Shown: positions 54,266 to 64,000 of the stretch, piece by piece
Numbering within the stretch: position 1 is the stretch's first letter
Layout of the letters: every line of letters starts with the position of its first letter
Origin: Phoronis australis
Lineage: Eukaryota > Phoronida > Phoronidae
Assembly (NCBI GenBank): GCA_002633005.1
Contig: NMRA01000170.1
Coordinates: 354,344-418,343, forward strand
Reading direction: 5' to 3'
Length of the DNA: 64,000 nucleotides
Translations under genes and position numbers: made by a program
Notes under the pieces: generated by a model
The model's database searches: none
Seen by the model: the letters and a program-made list of their open reading frames with translations, nothing else
What the model was told of the DNA's origin: nothing

Positions 54266-56455
54266 ATTATCACGGTCATTTTTTATAGAAAATCGTGATT
54301 TTTAGATCGCCAGCAGCTTTTTATGAAGAAATTTCTCTTGTTGTATTAGCAGCTGAATCTAGGTATCTTGGATTTTCCGTCACTGCACTTTGCCCAAGGA
54401 CGTGGTTTTCAAAAATGAAGACCTTTTAAGGATGAGCCCAATACATAATAGCAGTCGAAACACTCAGTTCACCTGTTAAATTGCATTCGGTGCTCGCATG
54501 TAACTTTATATATTCTATTTCACAAATCCCATCCTTTTCAATACACACAGGCTACCCTTCAATCGACACTTCATCCTCGCCGCACGAGAATAGGCATACA
54601 ACGTTCACAACTCCAGCTTCAAGGGATGGCGGTACATGGGAGAGACGGTTGGTCCAACTTGAATTCGGGCTCATGCGTATCTCTGAACACAGGAAAAAAA
54701 TAGCTCGTCATTTCACCCGTCGTCAGAACCCACTGTTCACAAATTCCACAATTACTGATCATGCCATGCAAACTACCAAATGTTATTGATTGGGAGAATG
54801 TTGTCACCTTGAACATATCACCACAGAGTCTCTGGAAACCTGGTAATCGATGTATGCCATAGGGACTAGGGATTTAGACACATTTTACAATATTTGTATG
54901 GGATCTGCTCAACCAATCAGATTCACTTATCGCCCCAACCCAAGCACCAGTTTGAGAATGAATGCTGAAAAGAGGATCCGAACACGTTAATAGGTACGTC
55001 AGATTTAGCCTGCTTAGAAAATAACCTTATTCCCTCAGTACACTGTATCCGAATGACGGATGAAATTATAGTAAACAAATGTAGTGCACTGACATGAAAT
55101 ATTAAGTAACCTGTCCGTAAATAAGTATTCAATATAACTGGGGTTACCGATGCATAAAGTAAATTGGATGCTCGTGCATATAGGAAAACAATAAACTCTC
55201 ATGGTTTTTTCTGAGTCCCCCCGAAATGAGAGATCCAATTGACTTTTTATAATATTATCAGAACCCGAAGTCTTATTTGCAACCCAAGAACATTCTAACG
55301 GTCGACAGGTGTGGATCTCTTTGTTTTCCTCAAAATACCCATTATGTTCCCTATAAAACTAAAGAGTTTCAAAACCCCTCCTATGTTGAATATCAAATAT
55401 CTATCAACGATTTATAGTTAGGAGATTTTGTCACAGAACAGTGCTCATTAGTTTTTAAATCGGTAAACAAACAGTGCGCGGTCGTCTTTTTTGCCCAAAA
55501 GTTATAAACAGCATAGAAGCCAAGGAAAGGAATCGGAAACGATAAAACCGGTAAGTGATGTGATACAGAAAAAATTATAATAGCTCTCTCCCGGACTTAT
55601 CTAGCTGTTGAAAGCAATGTTTTTTCAACTAATGCCGGCTTTTTCAAGTTCCGCGATGATTAAAGTCGTCTGTAGATCTTGCGTCTAACAACAGGAAACT
55701 GTGAACCCATGCACGTGATAGATCCATCTCTTCGCAAGAAAATCCACGAAAGAATTATAATTTTTCTGTATCGTACTTTCTTTGCACAAGACGCTCAAAG
55801 GATGGTGGGTTTAGAATGAATGGCTATGTGTCAATACATATATATACCCTCGAAGTTGTTTTATCAGAACATACAAAAGGGACGCTTTGCCACGTCTTTA
55901 GAGTAACATGCCTCATGCTAATGTTCTGACTTTGAAATGCATGCGATGCACCGAACATATGTTGAATTTCCTTGATCGATAAAAGTTATAGCTTGGGACA
56001 TATGTGTGATCGCGCTGAAAGTGTCCGAAATAAAAAAAAATGACAAGTGTGAAGTTTGTGATTTTTCTCCATGAATTCAAAAAGTGTCGAAAATGACCGT
56101 CTCTCCCCTTCGTTAAACACAGGTAGGTTACGTAATTAGTTTTATTACGGACCAGTCCCGAGAACTCAGAAAGTCAAGTACTAAGCATATCTAATCCATT
56201 GTGCGGGTACCTCGCACCTTTTCCTCGTAAAATGCGTCTCTTTCGGATTTACATCCATCAATACTGATATATAGCGGAATGTAGTCATGAAGGAAAACAA
56301 AATTTTGAACTGCTCTAGAAAATCGCAAAAAAAATGATTAGACAGATTTAAAATTCAATAGCAACGGATACAGGACAATGAAACTACGTCGGGAAAGATT
56401 TTCTCGCTCCCCTGAAGATGCACTTTGGTCACACGTACGAATGCTTTATAACTAC
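54266..56455. other. Intergenic DNA without a recognised gene
   Basis: About 2.2 kb of AT-rich sequence. A 102-codon open frame at 54481-54789 has no recognisable domain and no flanking exon evidence. No RNA gene is recognised. Confidence 0.45.
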
Positions 56456-57080
56456 TTTCTATGTCAGAGGCGCAGGGTCGGAGGTCGTGACCTTTCAAAA
56501 AAAGCCGAGCTATTTTTGTCAAATAATGCTTTTACTCAAAATCAATTGAAAACTTAAACAAAATAGAAATAAAGTGAATCTATAAATTAAGGTTTAGCAA
56601 CTATTACAGCTTACTACACATTTTATCACGCTAAGCTACGACCGGTAAAATACCGTCTGCTAAAGTAGGTTACCACTGGTAACAGAGTATAATGCTCAAG
56701 TCGAAGGATCCCAACGACACGATACCCGCATTCAAATTGGAGATCGTTGATTTACAAGTGAGAGAACACGAGAGAAAATTTCCCTGAATTAAAATATCGT
56801 TTTTATGGAAATTATGCGTCTTATTTTTCATAGCGTATAAATGTCGGTACAATGCCCTTTGCTGAACATGCGATTGTTGCGTGCTCATTTAAGTATTCTA
56901 TTTTCACATTCGATGACGTCAGCGGCTGAGTGGTGTAGTGGTAAAGTCGGCGACCCGAAACTCTTGAGGCCCGGGTTCGAAAGTGGCCTCGGTTTCCCGC
57001 CAAAATGTTATCTCCCAAGTGAGATAACTAAATGGGCCATTACACGGTTGCATTTGCCATTCGACGCTAATATTGTGGTA
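56456..57080 (+). mobile_element. Repeat R2 with a tRNA-like internal segment (plus copy)
   Basis: Counterpart of 31889-32516. Box A-like TGGTGTAGTGGTAAAGTCGG is at 56931-56950 and box B-like GGTTCGA at 56974-56980. The region from 56925 to about 56995 can be read as a tRNA-related fold but lacks a convincing acceptor stem, so it is not called a tRNA gene. The next repeat starts directly at its right end. Confidence 0.6.
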
Positions 57081-57800
57081 TAAATACACAAAACGTACCG
57101 AGAGTGGCGTAAATGAAGTAATATCCCACGAGACATTATTCCGCGTATCGTGGGATATTACTTCATGTACGCCAATTGAGGTACGTTTTGTATTTATCCC
57201 ATGCGCTTCGAACACCTAAGTTTCGTACATTTTTCGGCAGATGTTTCAAATACTTCACCCAGACTGTTCACATGGCGGATTACATCCTATATGTATGTAC
57301 TTGCGCGTTAGGTTGGAAGTTTTCTCTTGTAAAAGAAACAGTTTTAAAAGTAACGATTCATTTCTTGAAAAGAGGTAGAAAATATGAAAACAACGGCAAC
57401 TGTGTAGTGAACTTGTAACATCTCCTGGAAATATTTAAAAAACAACAATATTTGATGTTTTAGTTTCCTAGGAATCGGCGCCTGAGTTGCAGACGGTATA
57501 GTAGGCCTATTCAGCAACTGAAAACTGAGACATAAGTGTCTTATAGTTAACAGTTTTGTTCCAGATTTTACGTTTAGGACCTGGCTGCATGCCGAGTGTT
57601 AGTTACACTGCTTCAACTGTATTACTTTAAACTATATACTGAAAGTTTGATGATCGAACCGGCTGAAGACGTCAAGTCGACATAGACCTACCATTTGAAC
57701 TTTCCCTGTCAGAGGTCGCTGTTGAAGTAGTGCAGGAGGTGAATACGGAAAACTTTGTTACATGGTCGTATTTCCCTCGACAGATTCAACGCGTACAGGA
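57081..57800. mobile_element. Composite foldback repeat, copy 2
   Basis: It opens with a hairpin (57086-57197: ACAAAACGTACCGAG against GGTACGTTTTGT). It then follows copy 1 in order: GGCGGATTACATCCTATATG, TACTTGCGCGTTAGG, GGCGCCTGAGTTGCAGACG, and the GTGAATACGGAAAAC to CAACGCGTA block ending near 57796. The right half of copy 1 is absent. Confidence 0.65.
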
Positions 57801-58460
57801 TAAAAATTCTGATTTTGTATGCTAGACAAAATAAAATATACGATGTAAAAAGTGCTGAATGATCATTCTTAAATATCAAGATTTCGACTAGCTACCGTGC
57901 GCCCGACAGTGATAGTGAAGGGTAGCCTACCTCGCTCGATTTTAATAAGCACGTCAAAATTGACTAGCACACCAATGTTCACGTTTTACCAAAATGAACA
58001 GTTTTGATCCTAACCGTTCCTCTAGAACAACGCCATTACGGTCTTATTCTTTGCGTGAATAGGTGACTGACACTGACCCACCTTGGCAAGTGTCTCAATG
58101 GGCGTGGCCTTGACCAATAACAATATGCCACTTCTTATCAAGGCTAGAATCGTTTGCGTTCTGAGCAAGGAACAAGACGAAACCGTGGCGTGGCCTAACT
58201 AAAAAGCTGTTTTTCGTTTACTAAAAGAGCGATTTGTTGCCCCTTTACGGGTGCACGAGCGGCGGAGTCAACTGTTATGTGGGCTGGGGACACATCCATT
58301 GGTCAAGCAAATAATGTTGCCACATAACACAAGATTTATGAGGCCGGCCTGTATTTATGCACATACAAGTAAACAGGTCATAAAATCTCGATATCCAAGT
58401 TAAGTGTGCAGTGATCACGACGACAAATGTCAGAGACATGTTTTAAGGTTTTTACGTCAC
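57801..58460. other. Intergenic DNA with inverted CCAAT-containing repeats
   Basis: CTTGACCAAT (58109-58118) and ATTGGTCAAG (58298-58307) are perfect complements. TGTTATGTGG and CCACATAACA form another pair near 58273-58329. The stretch is locally GC- and CpG-richer. It could be a foldback element or a promoter, but no gene follows that I can recognise. Confidence 0.35.
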
Positions 58461-59669
58461 AAGTCTGAAGGTCCACAAGTCCGAAGACCTACAAGTTCCG
58501 TTGTCGACGACTTCGAGTTACTACTTAAAGACTTACCAGTGTGATCTTCAGACTCGTGGCTCTAAGGATTACGTCACAAGTCTGAAGGTCCACAAGTCCG
58601 AAGACCTACAAGTTCCGTTGTCGACGACTTCGAGTTACTACTTAAAGACTTACCAGTGTGACCTTCAGACTCGTGGCTCTAAGGATTACGTCACAAGTCT
58701 GAAGGTCCACAAGTCCGAAGACCTACAAGTTCNNNNNNNNNNNNNNNNNNNNNNNNNNNNNNNNNNNNNNNNNNNNNNNNNNNNNNNNNNNNNNNNNNNN
58801 NNNNNNNNNNNNNNNNNNNNNNNNNNNNNNNNNNNNNNNNNNNNNNNNNNNNNNNNNNNNNNNNNNNNNNNNNNNNNNNNNNNNNNNNNNNNNNNNNNNN
58901 NNNNNNNNNNNNNNNNNNNNNNNNNNNNNNNNNNNNNNNNNNNNNNNNNNNNNNNNNNNNNNNNNNNNNNNNNNNNNNNNNNNNNNNNNNNNNNNNNNNN
59001 NNNNNNNNNNNNNNNNNNNNNNNNNNNNNNNNNNNNNNNNNNNNNNNNNNNNNNNNNNNNNNNNNNNNNNNNNNNNNNNNNNNNNNNNNNNNNNNNNNNN
59101 NNNNNNNNNNNNNNNNNNNNNNNNNNNNNNNNNNNNNNNNNNNNNNNNNNNNNNNNNNNNNNNNNNNNNNNNNNNNNNNNNNNNNNNNNNNNNNNNNNNN
59201 NNNNNNNNNNNNNNNNNNNNNNNNNNNNNNNNNNNNNNNNNNNNNNNNNNNNNNNNNNNNNNNNNNNNNNNNNNNNNNNNNNNNNNNNNNNNNNNNNNNN
59301 NNNNNNNNNNNNNNNNNNNNNNNNNNNNNNNNNNNNNNNNNNNNNNNNNNNNNNNNNNNNNNNNNNNNNNNNNNNNNNNNNNNNNNNNNNNNNNNNNNNN
59401 NNNNNNNNNNNNNNNNNNNNNNNNNNNNNNNNNNNNNNNNNNNNNNNNNNNNNNNNNNNNNNNNNNNNNNNNNNNNNNNNNNNNNNNNNNNNNNNNNNNN
59501 NNNNNNNNNNNNNNNNNNNNNNNNNNNNNNNNNNNNNNNNNNNNNNNNNNNNNNNNNNNNNNNNNNNNNNNNNNNNNNNNNNNNNNNNNNNNNNNNNNNN
59601 NNNNNNNNNNNNNNNNNNNNNNNNNNNNNNNNNNNNNNNNNNNNNNNNNNNNNNNNNNNNNNNNNNNNN
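58461..59669. repeat. 117-bp tandem repeat running into a 937-N gap
   Basis: AAGTCTGAAGGTCCACAAG recurs at 58461, 58578 and 58695, a period of 117 bp with only about one base change between units, until N at 58733-59669. Inside the unit, CTTCAGACTCGTGG partly inverts the opening. The period is a multiple of 3, so a long frame stays open, which is an artefact of the array. The right edge is a GA-rich simple repeat (59670-59720). Confidence 0.85.
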
Positions 59670-60645
59670 GAGAGAGAGAGAGAGAGGGCGAGGGAGAGGG
59701 GTAGGGGGAGGGAGAGGAGGGGTTCTTTTCAAGACCAGAATGCATACGAAAAGATGCCAATGCGAACAAATTTCTTCCGATAAAGTTTACTTTCTGGGTT
59801 GAAGCAAAGTGACTCAGCTAAGTTCTATAAATCTATAGCGTTTTTTTGGCTTTTGAAAACACTGATTGTCCTTTCTTATGTTATTTGAGTCTCATTACTA
59901 AGTCAATTTTGACTTCCATACAAATCAAGATTGAAGTCTACGTTGAATTCTTAAAATTATTGGAAATAAGTAGGTATCTTTTTGTGCAATGCCCATAATT
60001 TAAGAACTAAGTCCCTAATTTCTATGACTCAATAAAGGGCTCAGTTTTTAGCTATATTATTAGAAAATGTCATTAGTCAAGAAGAGCTCATAATAAAGAT
60101 AAAATGCTAGAAAAACATAACATCTGTGAGTTAAGAACGAAGCAAATATGCAAAAGATTTAGGGAAATTGGTTGGGTCCCTATTTGGGACTGTTCCATGC
60201 AACCGGGCACAGGAAACTACGAAAAGGCTGCAACTGCGAGTCTTACAACATTGTATAGACCAGAGTTTAACAAATTTGAAGTGGTACGCCAAGGAGCATC
60301 AGTCAAAGGCTATAACTGCCAACGCCAAACAGAAGTTAATACCTTTTTGGGACAGGGTATCTGATCCTAGAAATAGCCCATTGTATCGTGTCAAATAATA
60401 CGAAGCCGCGCATATTACAAATATGCAATTATAAGAAATCGCTGTTTGCATTTGCGGTGGTGCTTGTATAGGCTATAAGGAACGATACCTGAAGCTATTC
60501 TTGGCAGACTATTGAGCACCATTGGTGGAAACTGAGGTAAATTCCGAAGCGGGTATACTCCCGAACCCTGCGTGTGGTCAAAAATTTTTGAATGCACATT
60601 GAGCGTGTACTCGAAGAGTTGAAGGGTCATTTCCTTGTTACTCAC
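59670..60645. other. Intergenic DNA left of a reverse transcriptase relic
   Basis: A GA-rich simple sequence, then AT-rich DNA. Short open frames at 60104-60398 are unrecognised; they may be upstream parts of the following element, but no motif shows it. Confidence 0.4.
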
Positions 60646-60649
60646 TGCC

Positions 60650-61335
60650 TAAATACAAAGGAAATTACTTAGATGATGACAATATCAACAACTACAGACC
60701 TACGTCTCTAATTAACACCTTCTCAAAAGCTATTTGAAAAAATGCACATGGCTAACTTAATGCTGACCTTACATAAGACAAGCTCTGATATGAACGTCAG
60801 TATAATTTTCAGAAATTGAGATCTACAGAATTTGCAACTGTCGAACTAACTGACAGAATTAAGGGAAATCTGAACAATACAAGGGGTAAGCCCAAGAACC
60901 ATATTTTAGACCTTTCAAAAGCCTTTGATGGAATCTTGGTAGACAAACTTTCATTTTGTGGTTTAACTAGAGTCGAGCATTTATTCATCAAAATTATTTA
61001 ACCAATCGAAAGCAATGTGTTTTATTTGACAATTCACCCTCCCAAAAATCATCACATCAGTACTCCAAGGTTCTTTCTTAGTCCCCTCCTTTTTCTGATT
61101 TACGTAAACATCCTCCACAAATGGACTACTCTGGAGACCCCCAAGTATGCAGATGACACCTGTCCTGTATACTCTCACACACACCTTCGTTTTACAAAAC
61201 CCACAAACAATGAAACTGAAATCAATAATAAGCTATCAGACGTATTCACACAATTATCAATCAACAAACTGTCGTTAAATGTCACCAAAGCTGTATACGC
61301 AGCATCCTTCTTCCTTCAGAAAAAAGGTTAATCTA
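60650..61335 (+). pseudogene. Decayed non-LTR (Jockey/CR1-like) reverse transcriptase
   Basis: Ordered reverse transcriptase motifs survive in several frames: NYRPTSLINTFSKA (about 60690), FATVELTDRIKGNLNN (about 60830), ILDLSKAFDGILVDKLS (about 60904), SPLLFLIYVNILHKW (about 61081) and KYADDTCPVYS (about 61143). Stops and frameshifts separate the blocks, so it is inactive. Order and spacing fit Jockey/CR1-group elements rather than the L1/Tx1 fragment at 46.6 kb. Confidence 0.8.
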
Positions 61336-62227
61336 ACCTTAATAGAAATAGTCAAAATCTAACTTTCGTTAAACATTTATGGAATAACATTTGACGACAC
61401 ATTTTGGAAAAATTCCAAAAACAAGCCCACGGGCGTATTTTCAGTAACTGTTTGCATGTTTTGAAAATCCGATGAATTGTTTTAAATACGTATGTAATGT
61501 GTTCTGAAGATTTTTTTTGTTTATATTGTGGCAAGACATAATAATAATAATAATAATAATGATGATAATGATAATAATATGTTTCGTATAACTATTTCAC
61601 TCAAATGACTTATCATTTAAAGAGTGACTTTGTTGGAAACTAACCATATTATCAAAGTATTAAAGACAGGTTTAACGCTCTGTGTTTGCTGAATGAGAAA
61701 TAAGTATGGAGGAATAAAATTCGTACCAGCGATATACAAGTACATAGTTACATTATGAAAGACCTTCTTATTTCAAACGGTTTCCGAAAGTACACCCCCT
61801 TCCGAATAGCCGTCCATGGGCGGAAATTCCACGTAACCCTTAAATTAGGGTTGTTGCATGAAAAGATCCCTACTTATTTTCAGTAACATTACGTTTTCAC
61901 ATTTCAAAAATCATCCATGACAATCAAACGCCTTCTTCAGTTTTAGATATGATAAACACCCTCTCACCTGCTGGACTTGCAAGATATTACAAGAACAAAT
62001 TTTCGAAACTTATATGCAATAACTCAAGCTCCTTATATATTCACGATGAATATATACATACAATCTGCATTATTACACAGGCATGTCACACATCTATTCG
62101 CACGCACGTGCGCTCGCATAAACGCACGCGCGCACATGATCTAGAAGAGCAGCTCGACAACTACTGGCGCCAATTTGGAGGATCTGTTGAACTGTTAAAC
62201 TTCGTTTGACAAAGATTTCGATCGGTA
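61336..62227. other. Intergenic DNA downstream of the sulfotransferase gene
   Basis: It contains an AAT/GAT microsatellite (about 61539-61580) and a short purine/CG alternating tract (CACGCACGTGCGC-like, near 62100-62135). It presumably includes the sulfotransferase 3' UTR. A similar AAT-rich microsatellite lies at 2156-2195. Confidence 0.5.
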
Positions 62228-63847
62228 TTAGTACTGTGTTTTAGTCCTGTGTCGTATGCCTGGGTCTCTTAACTCCTTGGTTGTATTTACCGGCAGATAT
62301 CCAAATCTGGCATACATTTCTCCACATTCGGTATCAATGAGCTGAACTGTATCGAAGTAGATAGTTTTCTTCCACAAATAAGCAGTTTCAGACGCATTCT
62401 TTCTGTCTGTGCCGTACTTCTTAACACACCGCGAACTACTTTTAAACCTTTTTGACGACACTTTTCTTGGCGACGATTTTCGTGACGACGGTTTTTTCGA
62501 TTTTGTACCTTTCTTTGGCTCATTACAAAGGGTGCTAGGTTTTATTCCTGTAGCAAGTTCGAGCCACGATAGAACGTTCTTGTGCAGTGTGAAATTTATG
62601 AAGTTGTACAAGTTTATAGTTGTTTTAACAGGTTCCTCAGCGGCAGTTTCGTAGTTCAATCTCATTACGCTGTTCTTTGGTAAATTCGTTGAATAATCAT
62701 AATCATCGACTATATCTTTACATAAATTGGAGATATCTGTTATCTTGGCTTTTTCTTGAATAGATTTCCTGGAAACGCGAACACCTCGCGGGTCTCTAAC
62801 AAGATGAACTATCTTCATGTCGGGAACGTCCTTCAAAATTTTGACGGTGTCGCGCATTGCTAGTCGGATAACTTTCACGACTCGCAATGTAGCCTGGTCG
62901 CACGCAGCCTTTGCAAGGCTGATACAGTGACCGTAAAAGCGTGGCTGAAGCTTGTCCAAGCACTTGTGAAAATGCATCAGAGACTTTTGCGCGTCAAACC
63001 TTCTAGCCCACTTCCACTGATTCACGAGTACATCTTTCGGTAAAACAGACAAGTTACAAGTCAAGAGATTTTTAATTATTGAAGGATCATTATTCGGACG
63101 ATCTTTTATTCTCAAATAAGGTTCGAAGATATACATGGAGTCCGGGTGCATTCCGTAGATTTTAGACACGTAAGTTGATCCACTTCTCATATAAGTTAAA
63201 ACGAGTACCTTTCGGACGTTAGCAGAAAGCTCAGGGTAGATTTCGTTAGCGGCATACATGCTCAAAGCTCCGGGACCTCCGCATCGTCCACGGGGATCGT
63301 CGAAACATTCACTCGTGCAATTGCGCGGAAGAGGTACATAATCACTCACAGTTTTTCCACACCAACAAAATGTGGCCTCGCGAATTCCAGCGTATGGCTG
63401 GTTTTTTGACTGACAATAATTAATACACTGGGCAACGTTCTTAACAGGCATTTCATTTCTTTTGCGACTTCTTTGCCAACACCCCAAGTATAAATTCGCC
63501 ACAGAATATTCAGGAATCGTCGTCGTCGTGTCTCGTTTTTCCGTTGTCGTCTGCTCGGTTGCTGATGTCCGCGTCCGCTCCCTGACGGAAGTATGGTAAA
63601 GCGTCTTTGTGATATCTGGCCTGTCCACACTCCTGATACTTTTCAGTAACTTTATGGCTGACATTGTTTTCCCATCGCCATTGTCCCCTGGCTGAGGATT
63701 AATTAAGAAATATAAAAGTCCCAAGCAACAAATACATAATGCGACGGTCTGGACACAGCTTCCACGTATCCACCCGATTCGTACCATTGTGCAAAAGAAA
63801 TGTTTCATGGCTGACTGTTTACTGAAAGCGCCAACAGATGCGGACAC
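62228..63847 (-). CDS. WSC-domain carbohydrate sulfotransferase, type II membrane protein, intronless
   Basis: Likely transfers sulfate from PAPS to a glycan in the Golgi lumen. The single open frame has 539 residues. Residues 31-49 form one hydrophobic segment after a short basic tail, giving a type II anchor. Residues 70-112 are a Thr/Ser-rich stem. Residues 118-200 form a WSC domain: LGCWQ, CINYCQSKNQPYAG, FCWCG, and CTSECFDDPRGRCGG. Residues 212-520 match the Gal/GlcNAc/GalNAc 6-O-sulfotransferase group: TYMRSGSTYV at 218-227 (5'-phosphosulfate site), FEPYLR, and VHLVRDPRGVRVSR at 347-360 (3'-phosphate site). Residues 444-475 are a Lys/Ser/Arg-rich insertion before the conserved C-terminal helix (LWKKTIYFD to RFGYLPV). 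The start could also be Met14 or Met21; both keep the anchor. The acceptor sugar cannot be predicted. Confidence 0.85.
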   Translation of the reverse strand: MSASVGAFSKQSAMKHFFCTMVRIGWIRGSCVQTVALCICCLGLLYFLINPQPGDNGDGKTMSAIKLLKSIRSVDRPDITKTLYHTSVRERTRTSATEQTTTEKRDTTTTIPEYSVANLYLGCWQRSRKRNEMPVKNVAQCINYCQSKNQPYAGIREATFCWCGKTVSDYVPLPRNCTSECFDDPRGRCGGPGALSMYAANEIYPELSANVRKVLVLTYMRSGSTYVSKIYGMHPDSMYIFEPYLRIKDRPNNDPSIIKNLLTCNLSVLPKDVLVNQWKWARRFDAQKSLMHFHKCLDKLQPRFYGHCISLAKAACDQATLRVVKVIRLAMRDTVKILKDVPDMKIVHLVRDPRGVRVSRKSIQEKAKITDISNLCKDIVDDYDYSTNLPKNSVMRLNYETAAEEPVKTTINLYNFINFTLHKNVLSWLELATGIKPSTLCNEPKKGTKSKKPSSRKSSPRKVSSKRFKSSSRCVKKYGTDRKNASETAYLWKKTIYFDTVQLIDTECGEMYARFGYLPVNTTKELRDPGIRHRTKTQY

Positions 63848-64000
63848 TGGACAACTAATTGATCGTGAATCCGATCAGGACAGATGGCATAGCGACTAAA
63901 TTATACCGGGTAACTATACGTTAAAGCGATTCACGACGTGTAGCCTGTACACAGTTTTTCGTGTGCACATCCGCGTACTTTTGAGAGGGGTGTGCAAAAC
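63848..64000 (-). other. Upstream flank of the sulfotransferase gene
   Basis: Only 153 bases remain before the window ends. No clear TATA box or upstream exon is seen. Confidence 0.3.

Noticed and set aside
54481-54789. 102-codon frame as a new gene
   Set aside because: No domain, no splice or promoter evidence; expected by chance in this much sequence.
56925-57000. tRNA gene
   Set aside because: Box A and box B are present but there is no good acceptor stem, and the segment is embedded in a longer repeat with a second copy.
58501-59802. 433-codon frame across the 117-bp array
   Set aside because: Period divisible by three plus 937 N. No recognisable protein.

Overview
The window is a stretch of animal nuclear DNA: AT-rich, with short exons in long introns, GT-AG splice sites, abundant minisatellites and degraded transposons, and no operons. 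It holds four protein-coding genes: a single IKK-alpha/beta-type kinase gene, MINPP1, a bifunctional PAPS synthase, and a WSC-domain sulfotransferase. I infer an invertebrate, probably a deuterostome such as a hemichordate or lancelet, but the sequence does not fix the species. Single-N contig joins flanked by near-identical blocks suggest a draft assembly of a highly heterozygous animal.

Layout. (1) 46-10771, plus strand: the 3' two thirds of an I-kappa-B kinase gene, from the ubiquitin-like domain to the NEMO-binding C-terminus. The kinase domain lies outside the window. Two exons are present twice around a single N at 7576. (2) 20468-12573, minus strand: complete MINPP1 in four exons, tail-to-tail with IKK. 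It has a signal peptide, the RHG and HAE catalytic motifs and a C-terminal KDEL. Exon 3 carries a one-base frameshift in a homopolymer. Intron 1 contains a 22-bp minisatellite broken by a 1000-N gap. (3) 20977-50388, plus strand: complete PAPS synthase (APS kinase plus ATP sulfurylase) in 12 exons, head-to-head with MINPP1 across about 510 bp. At least one further, alternative first exon is visible in intron 1. (4) 50389-62227: no intact gene; foldback elements, a repeat with a tRNA-like internal segment, a 117-bp tandem array with a gap, and a decayed reverse transcriptase. (5) 63847-62228, minus strand: an intronless type II membrane sulfotransferase with a WSC domain.

How the genes relate. 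PAPS synthase makes the sulfate donor that Golgi sulfotransferases such as the last gene consume, so donor synthesis and donor use lie about 12 kb apart. MINPP1 and PAPSS2 are also linked in vertebrates (human 10q23, with the IKK gene CHUK on 10q24), so the IKK-MINPP1-PAPSS neighbourhood may be an old linkage. I found no prokaryote-like or defence system. The most unusual content is the paired allelic duplications, tandem repeats at splice sites, alternative PAPSS starts and a nested palindromic repeat family.
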